In this document: piece after piece, positions 14,001-26,910 of the stretch
Layout of the letters: every line of letters starts with the position of its first letter
Numbering within the stretch: position 1 is the stretch's first letter
Origin: Struthio camelus
Lineage: Eukaryota > Chordata > Aves > Struthioniformes > Struthionidae
NCBI RefSeq assembly: GCF_040807025.1
Contig: NC_090942.1
Location: 208,962,640 to 209,026,639, forward strand
Length of the DNA stretch: 64,000 nt
Direction: 5' to 3'
The notes under the pieces: model-generated
Databases searched by the model: none
Told to the model about the DNA's origin: nothing
The model's input: the letters and a program-made list of their open reading frames with translations, nothing else
Position numbers and translations under genes: made by a program

Positions 14001-17000
14001 TGGATCTGTTTTTTTGATGTCCCATACTTACCCTTGCCTCCCTGAGGTTAATACTGGCAACATGTGAAGATCTCACTTACTGAAAGTGCCTTGGAAGAGT
14101 TTCTATGGGCATATTTCTCAGCAGCACAAACCTTATCCCAACCCTAATTTCCTCCCCCTCCATTGCACTGATAAAAATGTTTGTAGTGACACAAGGGGAA
14201 ATGAATCAGAGCCTATTTCTTCGTTCTTTCAGGTCCTCTTCCCTGGGTGCTGAAGACTTTTGGTGAATAAAACCTATTGGACTTTGAAGAAACTGCTTTA
14301 TTATTTCTGAATACTGTTGCTGCTCACACACAGCAAAATGTGATTCTTGTAATTGGAAAACTCGCTGGACCTTTGAAAAGGATAGCTCCATTGGACCTAT
14401 ACAAAGAGAGATCGATGATGACAGGTGTAACTCCATGGCCTAGTCAAGGAAAGAGTGGAATTTGGGGTCCCATTCCAAAATGAAATAAAGGCGAATGATT
14501 GTCACTTGGTACATCTTTGAAGGATCAGCTCACCCGGATATATTCAATACTTTTCTCCATGTCACTAATATACGAATATACATCGATAAATCCAGGTTAC
14601 TTGAAATTATTGATCAAAGTTAGAACAAACAGCGAAATGTTTAATATTTCCATAGGTACATGACCTGTCTTTTACAGTCAGTGAGAACAACTACAGAGAG
14701 CAATATCTGCAAACCGATAGTAATATTATATAAAGCTGACATATTAGTCTCTTAATTTCCACTATGGAAATCTCTAGAGAGTGATCCATTACATTAGTGG
14801 CGAGCAGCTCTGTGCCAGCCTTCAGCTGCTCTCCATGCCGTAGCTTGTTTCCCAGCATCATTTATGACATCCAAAACTTACGTGACTGTAGGAAATGTTG
14901 GTGCTATTTTGGTGTGAGACCAGGAAAAAAGATTAATCTCCTTCAGCCCTCAGAAGGATGACATAAAGCATCTGCATTATTACTACTTTAATGTGGTTTT
15001 ACACTTCTACAAATACTAGCTTTGGTTTATCTTTCACATAGGCTACTATAAATCAACTACAATTACACCAATGTAAAACTGTTGAAAATTGGTAGATTCA
15101 CTATATATTCATGTTCAAAGTTTTAAGAAGATTCAATTTTGTAAGAAAAAAATGTTTCACAACACTTTTTGGCTATTGTTCAGGGTGATGCTTCAATATT
15201 TACAATGAGTATGTTGAGTTCAGGTATGGAAATGATATAGATATAGAAAAGATCCAGCAATAAAAAAGCTACAAAATTCAAAAAAATCCACGGTACATAT
15301 GTGAAAATTTGAAGGACTGTAATATTACCTTATAGATAATTATTTCAACACTAAAAATAATTATTCAACAGTCTAAATAGTAGAAGCCTGAAATAGTAAC
15401 AAACAACGCACAAAGAGTAAGTTCCTAAAAATGTGTGCATACTGAGGTGAGATGGAATTTCCAAAAAATTGACTAAAAAATGGGATTCCATCAGAAAATT
15501 TGAGACTTGAAGTTTTTTTGTATCCTATTTTTCATTTAGTAGTAACTAAAATTAAACCTCTTTTGTGGCAGATTTTCTTTTTTAAATGAAACCTCCAAGC
15601 TTTTTTTTGAGGGAAAAAAGTAAAAAAATTCTGAGCAACTCTTATATTCCCTTCTGATTTCCTAACTATATTCTTATAAACTGGATAGGGCATAATCTTA
15701 AACTCAGCTCTATTAATAATGCTACTTACAGGCACATATGTTTTAAGAAGTGGAACTGACAGGATGTATTTAATATGAGCCATAATTTACTATTATTTGA
15801 AATAACAATCAATCTAAGTATTCATGAAGGACAGGAGGAAATTTTAAAGGATAAATATAAACAATTTTCTTTATGACTGATCTTATACAGAAGAAAGCTA
15901 AAACCACGTCAATATTACAGGTTTATTCTTCCCACTTTTATGCCTTTCTTGCTATTGTTGTTTCAAACAAAATGTGAAAGATGAAACTACCAGAAGATGA
16001 ATCAATCCAACTTCCTTGAAATCCTTTCCCTACTAGTAATATATGACATCATAAGTAACACGGGAAGAACAAAACCTTTTCCATTTTCCTCAAGAAATCT
16101 TCAGAGACAAAAAAATCTCATGGCATAATTCAGAGCATAAACTCTCCAAGTCATTGCTGATCATTTTTCCAGCTTTTGAACCAGGTGGTAATGCAAAATT
16201 CTTCCTGAAAGCCAGTAACTTGCACAAATGTACCCAGCAGCACAACTCTCTAGGTGGCATCCAGATACAGATATAAACTCTTCCTGGTTTGTGCTGCCCA
16301 AGGTGCTTGACATCACTGGTGGACTTAGTTGCATGAGTAGTGATTCAATAGCTTTGTCAGCATTTTCATTGGTTCTGTTCATATTCAGCATTATACAGCA
16401 GGGACATAGGCCTCAGATAGTCTTTCAGATCTACTGGGGTATGCCGAGAGTGAACATTTAGTGTGTGACTTCTTACATGTGAAATGTATGAAAAAAACTT
16501 TATTCTGTGTTCCTATCTGCTGTCCTCGATAACTCAGAGCAGGAGGAAACACCGGCACAGCTTACGTAACCCGTCTGGCTCATTGAAGCCCAAGAGAGTG
16601 AAAAGGAAACTTGTCATCTTTAGTCAGTGAGAAATGAACCAGTGCCATTTCCCTGGAATGGGGATTAATTTCTAGTGGAAAAAGTTTTAGGCTAGTGGTG
16701 AGACAATCCTTGAACTAGCAAACTCATGAGCAAGCACAGTAGCAACGAGTGTCCTTATAACCAGGGATTTAAAGAGCTTGGAAGACGGTAAAATTACTTT
16801 AAAAATTGTTTCTCAAGGAAATTCCTGTACTCTGAAGGAAATTTTTGTCATCTGGTTATAGGAATAGAGAAATAATTTTGAAAATTTGGATTTGCACAAA
16901 AAATGAAGATTATATTAGCACAAACATTTGCTGTTTCACGTGTTGTCCAAAATGGCCTTTCCTCTTTCTAATGCACTTCCGGGAGTGCAGGTTTGCTATA

Positions 17001-17394
17001 GTGAACTGCTGCCCCTGCAGCCCATTTGCTTATTAATTTGAATTATGTCAACAAGACTGCTGAAAGCTGGTTATTTCTTAAAGCAAAACATATGTGCTAC
17101 AAACCTTGGCCTTCCTTTTCAAGCTAATGCACGCAAGGAGTTTAATTCTGAACTAATAGTGGGTGCCTAATTTCTCTGTAGAACTACCTGCTGCTCCCAC
17201 AGAGATCACAGAAAGCAGCAGTATTGGACCCATTGGCTCTCCATGGTTCAACAGTGACAGTGTACTCAAGGCAGAGACCTTTTGCACTCATAAAATAGAA
17301 ACATGCTAAGCAGGATTTAGTTAAGGTTTGCTTGCTTTGAACTCAGATATAAGTAGACTAATATGGTAACCAATGTATAAGTATTTTTTACCTG

Positions 17395-18295
17395 GTGGCC
17401 GGGTAAAAATAGCATTACTGCGCTGGTAACAGGTCACATGGCTGATGCTGTGCCTTACACTATGTCTTATGGGAACTGTGCAAGCTCTGATCTATCTTGT
17501 TACCAACTTGTTAAGAGAACTTGTGCAACTTGGTACCCAGTGTCTCCTATAAGGATGTACAGACGAAGCATGGGATAACAGCAAAGGTCTTGAAAGTATG
17601 GGCAGGTTGAAAAGAGAGGCTCGAGAACTATCGCCAACTAGGTGATGGTCACCTGCTGGTCATTGAAGAAGGGCAACCTTAAGAGCTGCGAAGAGACTGC
17701 TTTTGCTATAAGACAGGAAGATGCATCTAAGCGAGAAAGACAGACAGTGAAGAAGCATGATACCTGCCACAGCCTGGAAAATAATCCCTCTAAGCATCAT
17801 GCAGTACATAGTTCAGGGGCGGGGGCCACAGGCTGAGAATTGCCCGGAGAGTGAAACTTCTTATGGAGGGAGGTGATCTCAGAGGGGAGGACAAAAGAGG
17901 GAAGATAGCTGGCTTTAGCAGCTGCCACCCCTGTCAAAGAGCTCTCACGACTGACTACCTCTGCCTGGGGGACTCAGACCATTGAGGACCAGACCCATCA
18001 ATGCTGGCTATGCGGCACTGGCTTTATGGGACTGTACACTCACAGCTAATTCAGGATAAGACTGTTAAAGGCTAATTGCTGTGATACGTAGTGATAACCA
18101 TTGATAACGAGTAAGAACTAATTATTAGCAATGTGTATTGTTAATGAATGTCAATCTAGTAACTATTTTGTTTTGAAGTTTGAAGTTGACTTGATTTATT
18201 AGTCTTCTGAATACTCCTGTTACAGTGATCCCCAGTTTGCTGATATATGCATATATTCCATTGCAACAACAGGCATACAACGAAGACACATTTGG
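17395..18295 (+). mobile_element. Possible LTR-like relic
   Basis: This compositionally distinct block stands out from its AT-rich surroundings. It has a TATA-like tcctataagg near 17,549, a second gaggacaaaagaggg near 17,887, and a stretch around 17,967-18,000 (gggggactcagacc) that recalls the R/U5 part of avian ERV LTRs. It ends in tgcaacaacaggcatacaacgaagaca, followed by tggcgg at 18,294. No internal viral genes are seen. Family and limits are guesses. Confidence 0.28.
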
Positions 18296-21200
18296 CGGAT
18301 GTTATTATCTAGGGACTTTCTGGTAGAAGAGTTAGGATTTCCCTAACTATGATCCTAACTCTTTAAGCTTAGATAAGATGAGTATAATGACTGGCTGTGA
18401 CCTCTGCATGATATAGACCAAAGTACTTCTCCCATTATTGTGTCATGTAATTTGTTCATCTGTGGATGGAACAGGCCTGTGTTACAAAGGTGTAGTTCAA
18501 CTTTTCTTTACTCTGTCTTGGAAATGAAGAAATCTATCCATTTTACTCATCCATTATCAGGGTTTTGCAGAACAGATGATTCTTATGTTGATCTAGTCGA
18601 AGCTTTATCTTCACTTGTCTTGGATCTTACCTTGCTTTTGATGGACTAGAGTCACACCTCAGAACTCTTTTGCAAAATTTTAATAACACAGAAACCTGAA
18701 TGTTCCCTCACATATACTGAAACATATTATCAGGATTGCATCTTGTCTTCTTTGTTTCTTATTGCTTTTGCAGAAGGTGCTAACAGCATTCAACTGTATT
18801 TTATGGCAACATTTCTACTTGCAAAGTTTTACATTGTCTATAGTATCACAACTAATGATGACTTGCTCAGCAATAACAGTAAAATTGATTTTATTAGGGT
18901 TGAGAAATAACATAGAGGACATCAATGGTAAAAACAATCCTCTAGTCTATACTCACCAATTTCAAGATTGCCGATCTGCATACGATGCAGCTAGCCTTCT
19001 TCTCCAATAACTTAATCCAACAAAGAACTTGTCTATTTAATGTAGTAATTGAGGAATCTAAGTCCAGCATTATGACTGGGATTTTATCTCATCTGACTTT
19101 AAATCTCAGTTTTGTTGATTCCTACATCTGAACTAGACACCTGAGTTAGGATTTGTTTTTAACCGATAGAAGATCGATGATTTCAGAGTGAGTTTTATCA
19201 GACCTGTTTTAGAGGTTTATTTTAGGATCAGATGATTTATACCCTAGTTTTGCCCATGAGAGCTCTGAAAGGTGATAGGAATCAGGACTTTCCTAGTTTT
19301 GCCAGTGCTGTGCTTTAGTCATATCACCTTTTTGTACTTCAATTTTCCTAGCTATAAAAAAGGTCTATGAGGATTTATGTGTTTGTCTCAGTGCTTTGAG
19401 ATCTTCAGCTGAGAAATATTGTAGGTTGTTGTTTTATTACTGTTATTAACTCATCTCAGCTGGAAATTACTTGCTTCATATTTTACAACTCTTTCAAAAC
19501 ATTCTACACTAAAAGCTGCCCTTAGTATCTTGAGAATCAGATGTTGGACATAACGCAGGAAAAATAGATGCAAAAGAAGAAATGCAGAAATATACAGAGA
19601 ATTTAATTTAGTTTAGCCTCTGATTTTCTATGCTCTCATATTTCATATCCAGAATTTGTAGTGTAAATAATTGACAGCAAAAATTAATATGTTCATTCAT
19701 ATATTATATGTGGAAGAAGTCATTTGTGTCTGCTGGATACTAAAAAGCCATAATGTCGGAACATTTGTACCTTAAAGTGCTGTTCCATTACACATACTCC
19801 TTTTTGATGTGTCTCAGCTTATTGAAGCCTTATTCCTAGGAAGGTGGAGAGTGCATACCTCAGATGTTTACTCATTATTGAAGAAGAAGAGGGATGGTGA
19901 GAGCTTGTCTGCCCTTAAATTGTTGGTCTCACTTGAATTATACAAGCAAATCTTAAGTAGTAATCTTTTCTCACCTGGAAATGCTAAAACTCTCTGTAAA
20001 AGCATTTTATAGTGGAACAGTAACACCTACAGCAAAACCGTATAGCACTGTAAAGGGATGTCCATTCAGCAAGCAGCTTTACTAACTGACAACCTACCTG
20101 TCCTTCCTATAAAGCTTACAGACCCTCTGGCTCTTCCTGAAGAGTGGTTTATCTCAGTGCACTGCAATTTGCTTCAAGCAAAACTTTTAAAAATAGTTAA
20201 ATAGAGGATTTGAATCGTTGTGACTAAATAGACTGGGGAGCACCCATCTGAGCCATTGAGGAATGGAAGCTCTAGGGATAGTTACCTTCAGTGGGCAGGG
20301 GATGACTGTGACTAGGACACAATCAAACCTTTAGTGTCAGAGCTGGAGCCAGGGGAGGATGCAGTAAAGTTCTGTGGCTGTGCTGCCCTCTTTATATCAC
20401 ACCAGTGCAAAACCTATCTCACAATCCACCTGCATTCAGCCGGATGGGATCTTTCCGAGGGTGGATTTTCACAAGTGGTTAAATTGGCTCTGTAATTAAA
20501 GGTGAATTGATACAAAGATGAGAAGAAACTTGGCAAAATGCTGTGAGTTGCTGCTCAATGTTATTAAGTGTCATCTCACTTCTTAGCTGCTTCAGCTACT
20601 AGACTGACTCTCTGAAGTCAGCATTACTGATGCTGTGCATTTTGGTTCCCAAAGACTAAAATCTTCCCTTCTGGTATGGAGTCTTATCATTTGTCTTCGT
20701 GTCCATCTTTTAACACCAATAGAAAGTGAATTGACTGCTGCATGAACTGGAGATTGCGTGCAGCAAATCTGTAGCCTTGAATAAACTGTCAAACAGCAAA
20801 AGTAATTATGATCAACTTTCTTCAAAATAACAAGCCTGAAATAATGCCTTGGCTTTACCAGTTGCTATTTTCTCTAAGCTAATTTAACATACTAAACCTG
20901 TTATCAGGCATTCGTTCCAAAGACTTTTAGCTGTATTAATGGGTACAAGCACAAGCATATTGGCTTGCTATTTGCTGTCAGTGTGTCTAATGGGACTTGT
21001 AGGGGGTGTGCATAAAATCTCACTGTTGCTAATGAGGGCGGTAATGCTATGTTGAATTTTGGTGTTCCCAGAGCGTAGTGATTGTCTAGGCTATAAATGG
21101 TATCATGGGGTAGTGCTATACCATTACTGCTACTACTAGGTGCATTAGCAAATGCATTGTATCTGCTTTGTGTTCTCTCCTTCTGTTTTTCCTGGTAAGG

Positions 21201-24200
21201 AACTGAGCACAGCCTCCCCTGATGCAAATTAAGATAACTTGCACTACCTTTGGTGAGAGCTGAGCCTTAATGACTACCTTCAAATGTGTATGCATCTAGC
21301 ATATATTGCTAGGTTTGGCAGTAAAAAGGGGTGTCAGGGGGCAGCTGGAACATTTCTGTTTCATGTTAGCGCTGCTGACGTGAGATCTTGGCATCAGTAG
21401 CCTAGAAAGATTCTAGAGGTCCCATGGTCAAAGTTGAGATGGTGACGGTATGTGGGGGTATACTATAACAAACTCAGGCAGTATTCTCTCTTTATTCTCT
21501 CAAAACAAATGCCCAAGATAAATTGCCTTGTATAGTCGTACATCTTCTGCCTCCTGATGAGTGTGCATGCATAAGGGGAGTGCAGAGACCCAGCCCGAAT
21601 GCATTGCAGCTCAGCAGCTCCAACTACAAAAGAGGACCGCTTGCAGCTGTTAACAGTTATTCTCAGTGTGAAATTTGTCTGGAGCTGAACCAGGTCTGTT
21701 CCCCCTTGAGCCTGAGAGGGCTGGAGGATATTTGCATCAGGGAGTGCAGTCCTGGCATGGTGCAGGCTTTTCCTGGTGCCAGTGGGATAGAAGGATAACA
21801 TGCAGAGACCCAAGCTGTCTTATCATGCACTAGTACAGAGCAGGTGTAGCATAGCCACAACCATGCAGCATTACTTTAATATTGCAACTGAGCTGAATAC
21901 CTATGCCACGCGCCTATATTAATAGTACAGTGAAGCATGGGCAAAACAAGGCTATAGCTGGGTCTTAGCTGATCAGTCCTCCTGGCAGTGCTGTGCTATT
22001 TGAAGGATATCTACCACAGGCTGCTTTTGCAGGGAAAATAGACTTCTATCCTTCTTCTTCACCCTCTACTTTCTAATGATGTATCTGGAATATTCATCTC
22101 CCTGTATTTCTGTTTAGAGAAGAGGTACTATATAGCTTTTTAAAATGATTTTCATTTTTAAGGTATCTGAGAAGTCAAAACTATCTGACATCTTTTAATC
22201 GAGCACTTGCAACTCCCAGTTGGCAGCCAGCAGCTGAAATATGCAAGAGTGAGTGCCCTGCTTTCTCTGGAAGTTAATTTAGTTCATTTGATGGTACAGT
22301 AAGAAAGAGAAAGCCAGCTTTTTCCAGCAGGCTGAGTCGTCAGAGAGATTTAATTTCTAAATGGTAAATAGCAAGTGATGGCCTTTGCTACCTAACAGTG
22401 CTTGGAAACTGGCTTCCAAAGTACAGGTAACACGAGAAAGGGAAAGAAAGTAGGACACAGTCATCAGATTGTTTCAAACACTTACAGGCTGCATGGTGAT
22501 GATGAACACTAAAAGCTTTTGATAATCACTGAGCTGAGTTATTTTTGTTGTTATCATCTTGTTTCTGCCAAATGGACTGTGCCTGGCCTATGAAGAATAT
22601 AATACACTGGTTCTCAGTGTGTTAGGTTAGGAGGGATCACTGTGACTAGCTAATGTCATAATCTAAAAAAATAGGCAAGATGACTTTGATTAAAGCATAT
22701 CTGTCTTGCGGCCAAAGACAACTCCTTCTTGATAAACTTCTGTGAGCTCATTATCATCAGATTTCTGATCCCCACATATGAGCAATTTCATACTGATCGA
22801 CTCTGTGTCTTTGAATTAATAGTTATATTAGGCACCAAGTCTCTCTCCAATGCAGGAGCATGAGACACCTTAAGGTGTTTCTACTCTTGCATCTTAGTTT
22901 AGGTTGGGAGTGCACTTTAGAAGTCAATCCTGGTCAGCACCACTTACTGTGCTTCAGTTTGCTTTGTACTTTTGCCTCAGAGCACACAAACTCAATTCCT
23001 TCTGGAGCAACTAAACTGGAAGATGTGCTCCAGGATCTCACCTGATGCCCTCTGCCCACTAAGAGATATTAAATTCCCAGGGCCAGATTAGTGTTAGTGT
23101 GAAGTTAAACCTCCCAGTGTGCAATTATTGTGCATTTTGGGTCTTCAGCACCAGATGTTTATGCTTACTGATCCACTTCACTTGCACTGCACTGCTTTTC
23201 AATGTAGGTGAACTCTTTCGATAGGATCCAGAAAAAACAGTGACCAAAGCAACCCCTGGTCCCCATGCCCACTAGGGAGAAGCACAGCGTTTAACAGAGA
23301 AATAATACTGAGGGCAGAAGTATGTATGGAACTGTACTCGTCCCAAGAGCATCTGTGTGCCTGAGAACTACACGCCAAGACTTCTTCCAGAAATAAGTGC
23401 CTACATGTTTTCTTTTAAAAATGAGAGAAAGGGTCAATCTTCATGAAAGAAAATAAAATATAAACTGGGTGACAGGGCCTTTGCTATTACCCTCTTTCTT
23501 CAGTAGTTAGGAGGTTAGAAAAGTTGCTTGTCATTTAGAAGTTTCTTAAGCTAGGATCTGAAGTTTTCCTTGCTGGCTCTCTTGCATTTGAAAGTCAGAT
23601 TTTTTGTGTGTACTTGTGTATTAAGACTCAGTGGATAGGCCACTTGCTTTCCTGACTTTGGGCCTGCATCACATATTTCTTTTGCATCTGCTGAATCATT
23701 CAGTAGAGATATCAGACTATTAAATGTATTAAAATTAGCAATGTGACACAAATTCATTTTATACCATTACTACTAATTTATTATTTTAACATTGCAACTT
23801 TCATTGCTTGAAAATGTACTTAGGGACACCTTCATTTTGATAAAAGCCTAAAAATAAAATTTGAACAGCTGGGTGACTCATTAGATGGGAACATAGTTTT
23901 TGCTTCCCATGACCCGTCTCCATATTACATTGAACTTGGAGGGTCTCCCTCCAAATTTTCTAATTATTTTGCTAGAAGCTCCATTATAGAAACTGAAAAT
24001 AATCCACCAGTTTTGGTCTGATCCCACAAAATGCTGGAGAATTGTTCTGAGAATGGAAAAGCATCATTCTGACATAGCAGAAAACAGAGTGCACGGAGAA
24101 GGGTACAGTTGCATGCTACTTCATACTCTGTTTATGAGATTGTTTATTCTGCAGTAACCCAGGTACGGGGTTTTTTAAAATTACATTTTGAAAGCTTTTG

Positions 24201-25577
24201 AATAAACAGGCTGTTTGCAGTTCCAAGGCAAAAATAAACTTCTCTGCAAGATATGAAATCTTAAAGCAATAAAAGCCTTATGTGTTAAGTTCTCCCTGGT
24301 ATTCTTCTGGTCAGATTTTTCCTCTCACACACAGGAATTATACATCGGAGCATTGAAGACAACAGAGTTACAATTATATTATATTGTTCTATCTAGAAAA
24401 CGAATAGAGTCATTTTTTTTTCTTTTTTATCTGAAGACAGGGGCAAAACTCTCTTATAAATAGGTTTTATAGTAAAACTCAAAATCTGGAACTGAGTTTC
24501 TCATATCAGTGTAATCCTTAATTCCACTGTATGGAAGAAAAAAAAAAAATCAGTGGTATCACAACTGAAAGCGTTTGATGAAACCACTTCCATGTACTTG
24601 TTACAGCATGGGCTGGAGGTAAGATTGATTTTGACCTATTTTAAGTAGTGAAGTCAATGGTTACAGTATATGAAAACAAATCAGCTCCATTCGTAAATAT
24701 TCACTTTCAAATCAGCTGTTACAAAGGTGACATGAAAAGAAAATCAAGATTCTGTAGTTAATAAAGTAATTGTAGAAATGCAGCATGAGTAATATGAATC
24801 AGGGTACATATTAAGAGGAGAAGAAAATTACTTTCCTACTTCACAGCAAATTTTGACACATTGAAAAGTGTCCTATCTGAAACTATCCTAAAAATTCTCA
24901 ATTAAAACTTGACAATGTAATCAGCTTGGGACAGTAGAAACATTTGCTTTGAATTTAACATTTATTTTAAAAAGGAAACCTTTTTAGCTTAAAATATACT
25001 CTATTTTGGAATGAAAATAATTTGACTTAAAAGCAGAATTTTCATATGGAAAATAGGATATTGTGGCAATCACAAAGTAATTAGGAGAAAGAAGTGCAAC
25101 ATTTTATTTCTATCATTTTTTCCATAAGATTCATGCTTCAGATAAAGAGATATGTTTTGCCAAAAATCAGTCATTGAAAAATTCCTGATCAATTCTGGTA
25201 GATATATTCTACTTTCAGAATATCATTCATTTGAAGAGTTAGTCTGAATCATGGAAACAGTTATTTTTCAGAATCTCATTTCAGATTCTGTATTTTTCTC
25301 ATGCTGATTCTACTCTTCTGAAGTATTTAACTTGCATGACTTACATTATTGGTTGTTCTAAAAACCATGAACAGCTGCTGTGAATTACTATATCAATGCA
25401 TTCTTCATGCACAGGCAACGCTGTTAGGAGATCAAAAGCATAGCCAGTCAGAGCATTTTGTCTTCTGCTAAAAGAGACTAGCAGCGATGCGCAAGTCCAC
25501 GGTATGTTTTGTTTTTTAAAATCAGAATCAAGTGCTGATATTTGATATTGTGGGCCTGGTTTTCTAGTCATTCTTAG
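18296..25577. other. AT-rich non-coding stretch
   Basis: No recognisable exons, RNAs or transposable elements. Open frames are at most 116 codons and look random. Confidence 0.5.
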
Positions 25578-25835
25578 CCTCTTTTAGTTAGTGTAATTTG
25601 GCCTACCTTGAGCTCAGGTGTTAGCTGTGAAGTGTCCAGTATAAAGCTGTGGAGCAATCATGCTACATAGACGCTGAGAGTTGGGGGTATAAAACTCGTT
25701 CACCTGCATTAATAATACTGCTTGTGCATGTGGAAACTCTTAACTGTTCCTCAGCAAAATATTGCACTCATAAGTGTTACAGTTTTTGGAGTCCTGATGT
25801 TAAAAAGAAACTACAGTGCTCATTTTGAACTTAGC
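25578..25835 (+). repeat. Duplicated 258-bp segment, copy A (uninterrupted)
   Basis: This segment runs from cctcttttagttagtg to tgctcattttgaactta. It is repeated about 1.3 kb downstream (26,911-27,079 plus 28,591-28,684) with scattered differences. Copy A keeps the continuous sequence cttaactgttcctcagc, where copy B carries a CR1 insertion. It may be a local duplication or an old, unnamed dispersed repeat. It contains gggggtataaaac, but no gene is recognised. Confidence 0.85.
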
Positions 25836-26910
25836 TCTGGAAGAGAAATATATAAGTGCAGAGACTGAAGTGACCAACCATATCAGTATTGACAGGTTAT
25901 CTCCAGAAAGCCTCATAGTCAATAGCAAAACTCCTGCGGGTTTAGTAAGACTAGGATGTAGCCCAGCAAGAATCAATACTATCAATACTATCCCTAGCAC
26001 TGCAGAAAATGTTCATGATCTTTTGGGGCAAGTGGCCTGGAAGTCTGAAACGTCCTCTTTATATGCATGTAAGAGCCAAAAAACAAGCAGCATAAAAGCT
26101 TTTTATAAATAAGCATTTCCTCTGACCCATCATCCTGTTTCCTATGTAAATTCTGACTGAATCATTAAATCTCCCACTGTTCCCACTCTACAGCTAAATG
26201 TGAAGTTGAAGACAGGCATGTTGTTCCCACCACTCAATATATGTTTATTTTTTCAAATGCAGAATTTTAGTTTGCCATGCTCCCTTTAAGTGGATGAGAT
26301 TCCTTTTCCCTTGATTTCATTCCAATTTAACTTAGGGGGAATAATATTCTATGGTATGATATAATGGAATCTCATGTAACAGAAAACAGTGGCTACTGCC
26401 TCTTTGTGAAAACTTCACTGATTCGGGAAAAGGTCAGAGAAGGATTTCTGTCAGAAACAAGTCTTCACCAGTCTTTACAGAATATAGCAAGCACAGCTTA
26501 GTGACCAGGATGGACATAGACCCTGTATCTTTCTAGATGTGTCACAGTGTCATCTGTTTGCTTTTAATGACTTGTACGTAATTTGTTAACTAATGGCCTC
26601 TCTATTAATCAGTGTACTATCTTGATTATCAATCTTAGATCCTCCATAAATAGCAAACAGAGAGAGGCGTTGTAATTCAGAAGGCAAAATCTTGGCCTCC
26701 TGAATTTCCAAAGATTTTTCTGTGATGTGAAATCAGCGTTACCTAGGATTTAGGTTTGACATTAAGGCAGCGTTGACAAGCCTTACCACATGCCTCACGA
26801 TGAAACTCAGTTCTGCGGCTTAGCTTGTTACCTTTTAGAATAGAAGAGCTCTGACCACCTTTCATATGATCACAAACCAAGTGCCATCTGGTTATTCAAG
26901 TCACTATTTG
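25836..26910. other. AT-rich non-coding DNA between the two duplicated segments
   Basis: Nothing recognisable beyond short random open frames (for example 98 codons at 25,816-26,112). Confidence 0.5.

Larger units (their letters stand above)
3492..17394. other. Long AT-rich non-coding stretch
   Basis: No convincing exon, RNA gene or intact transposable element was recognised across about 13.9 kb. Open frames are short and lack recognisable domains (longest 159 codons at 9512-9991). It may be intergenic or part of a large intron. A small duplication and a GT microsatellite inside it are listed separately. Confidence 0.5.

Noticed and set aside
21463-21860. Overlapping open frames of about 90 to 116 codons
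   Set aside because: They occur on both strands without recognisable motifs or splice signals, and look like chance frames in a locally GC-richer patch.
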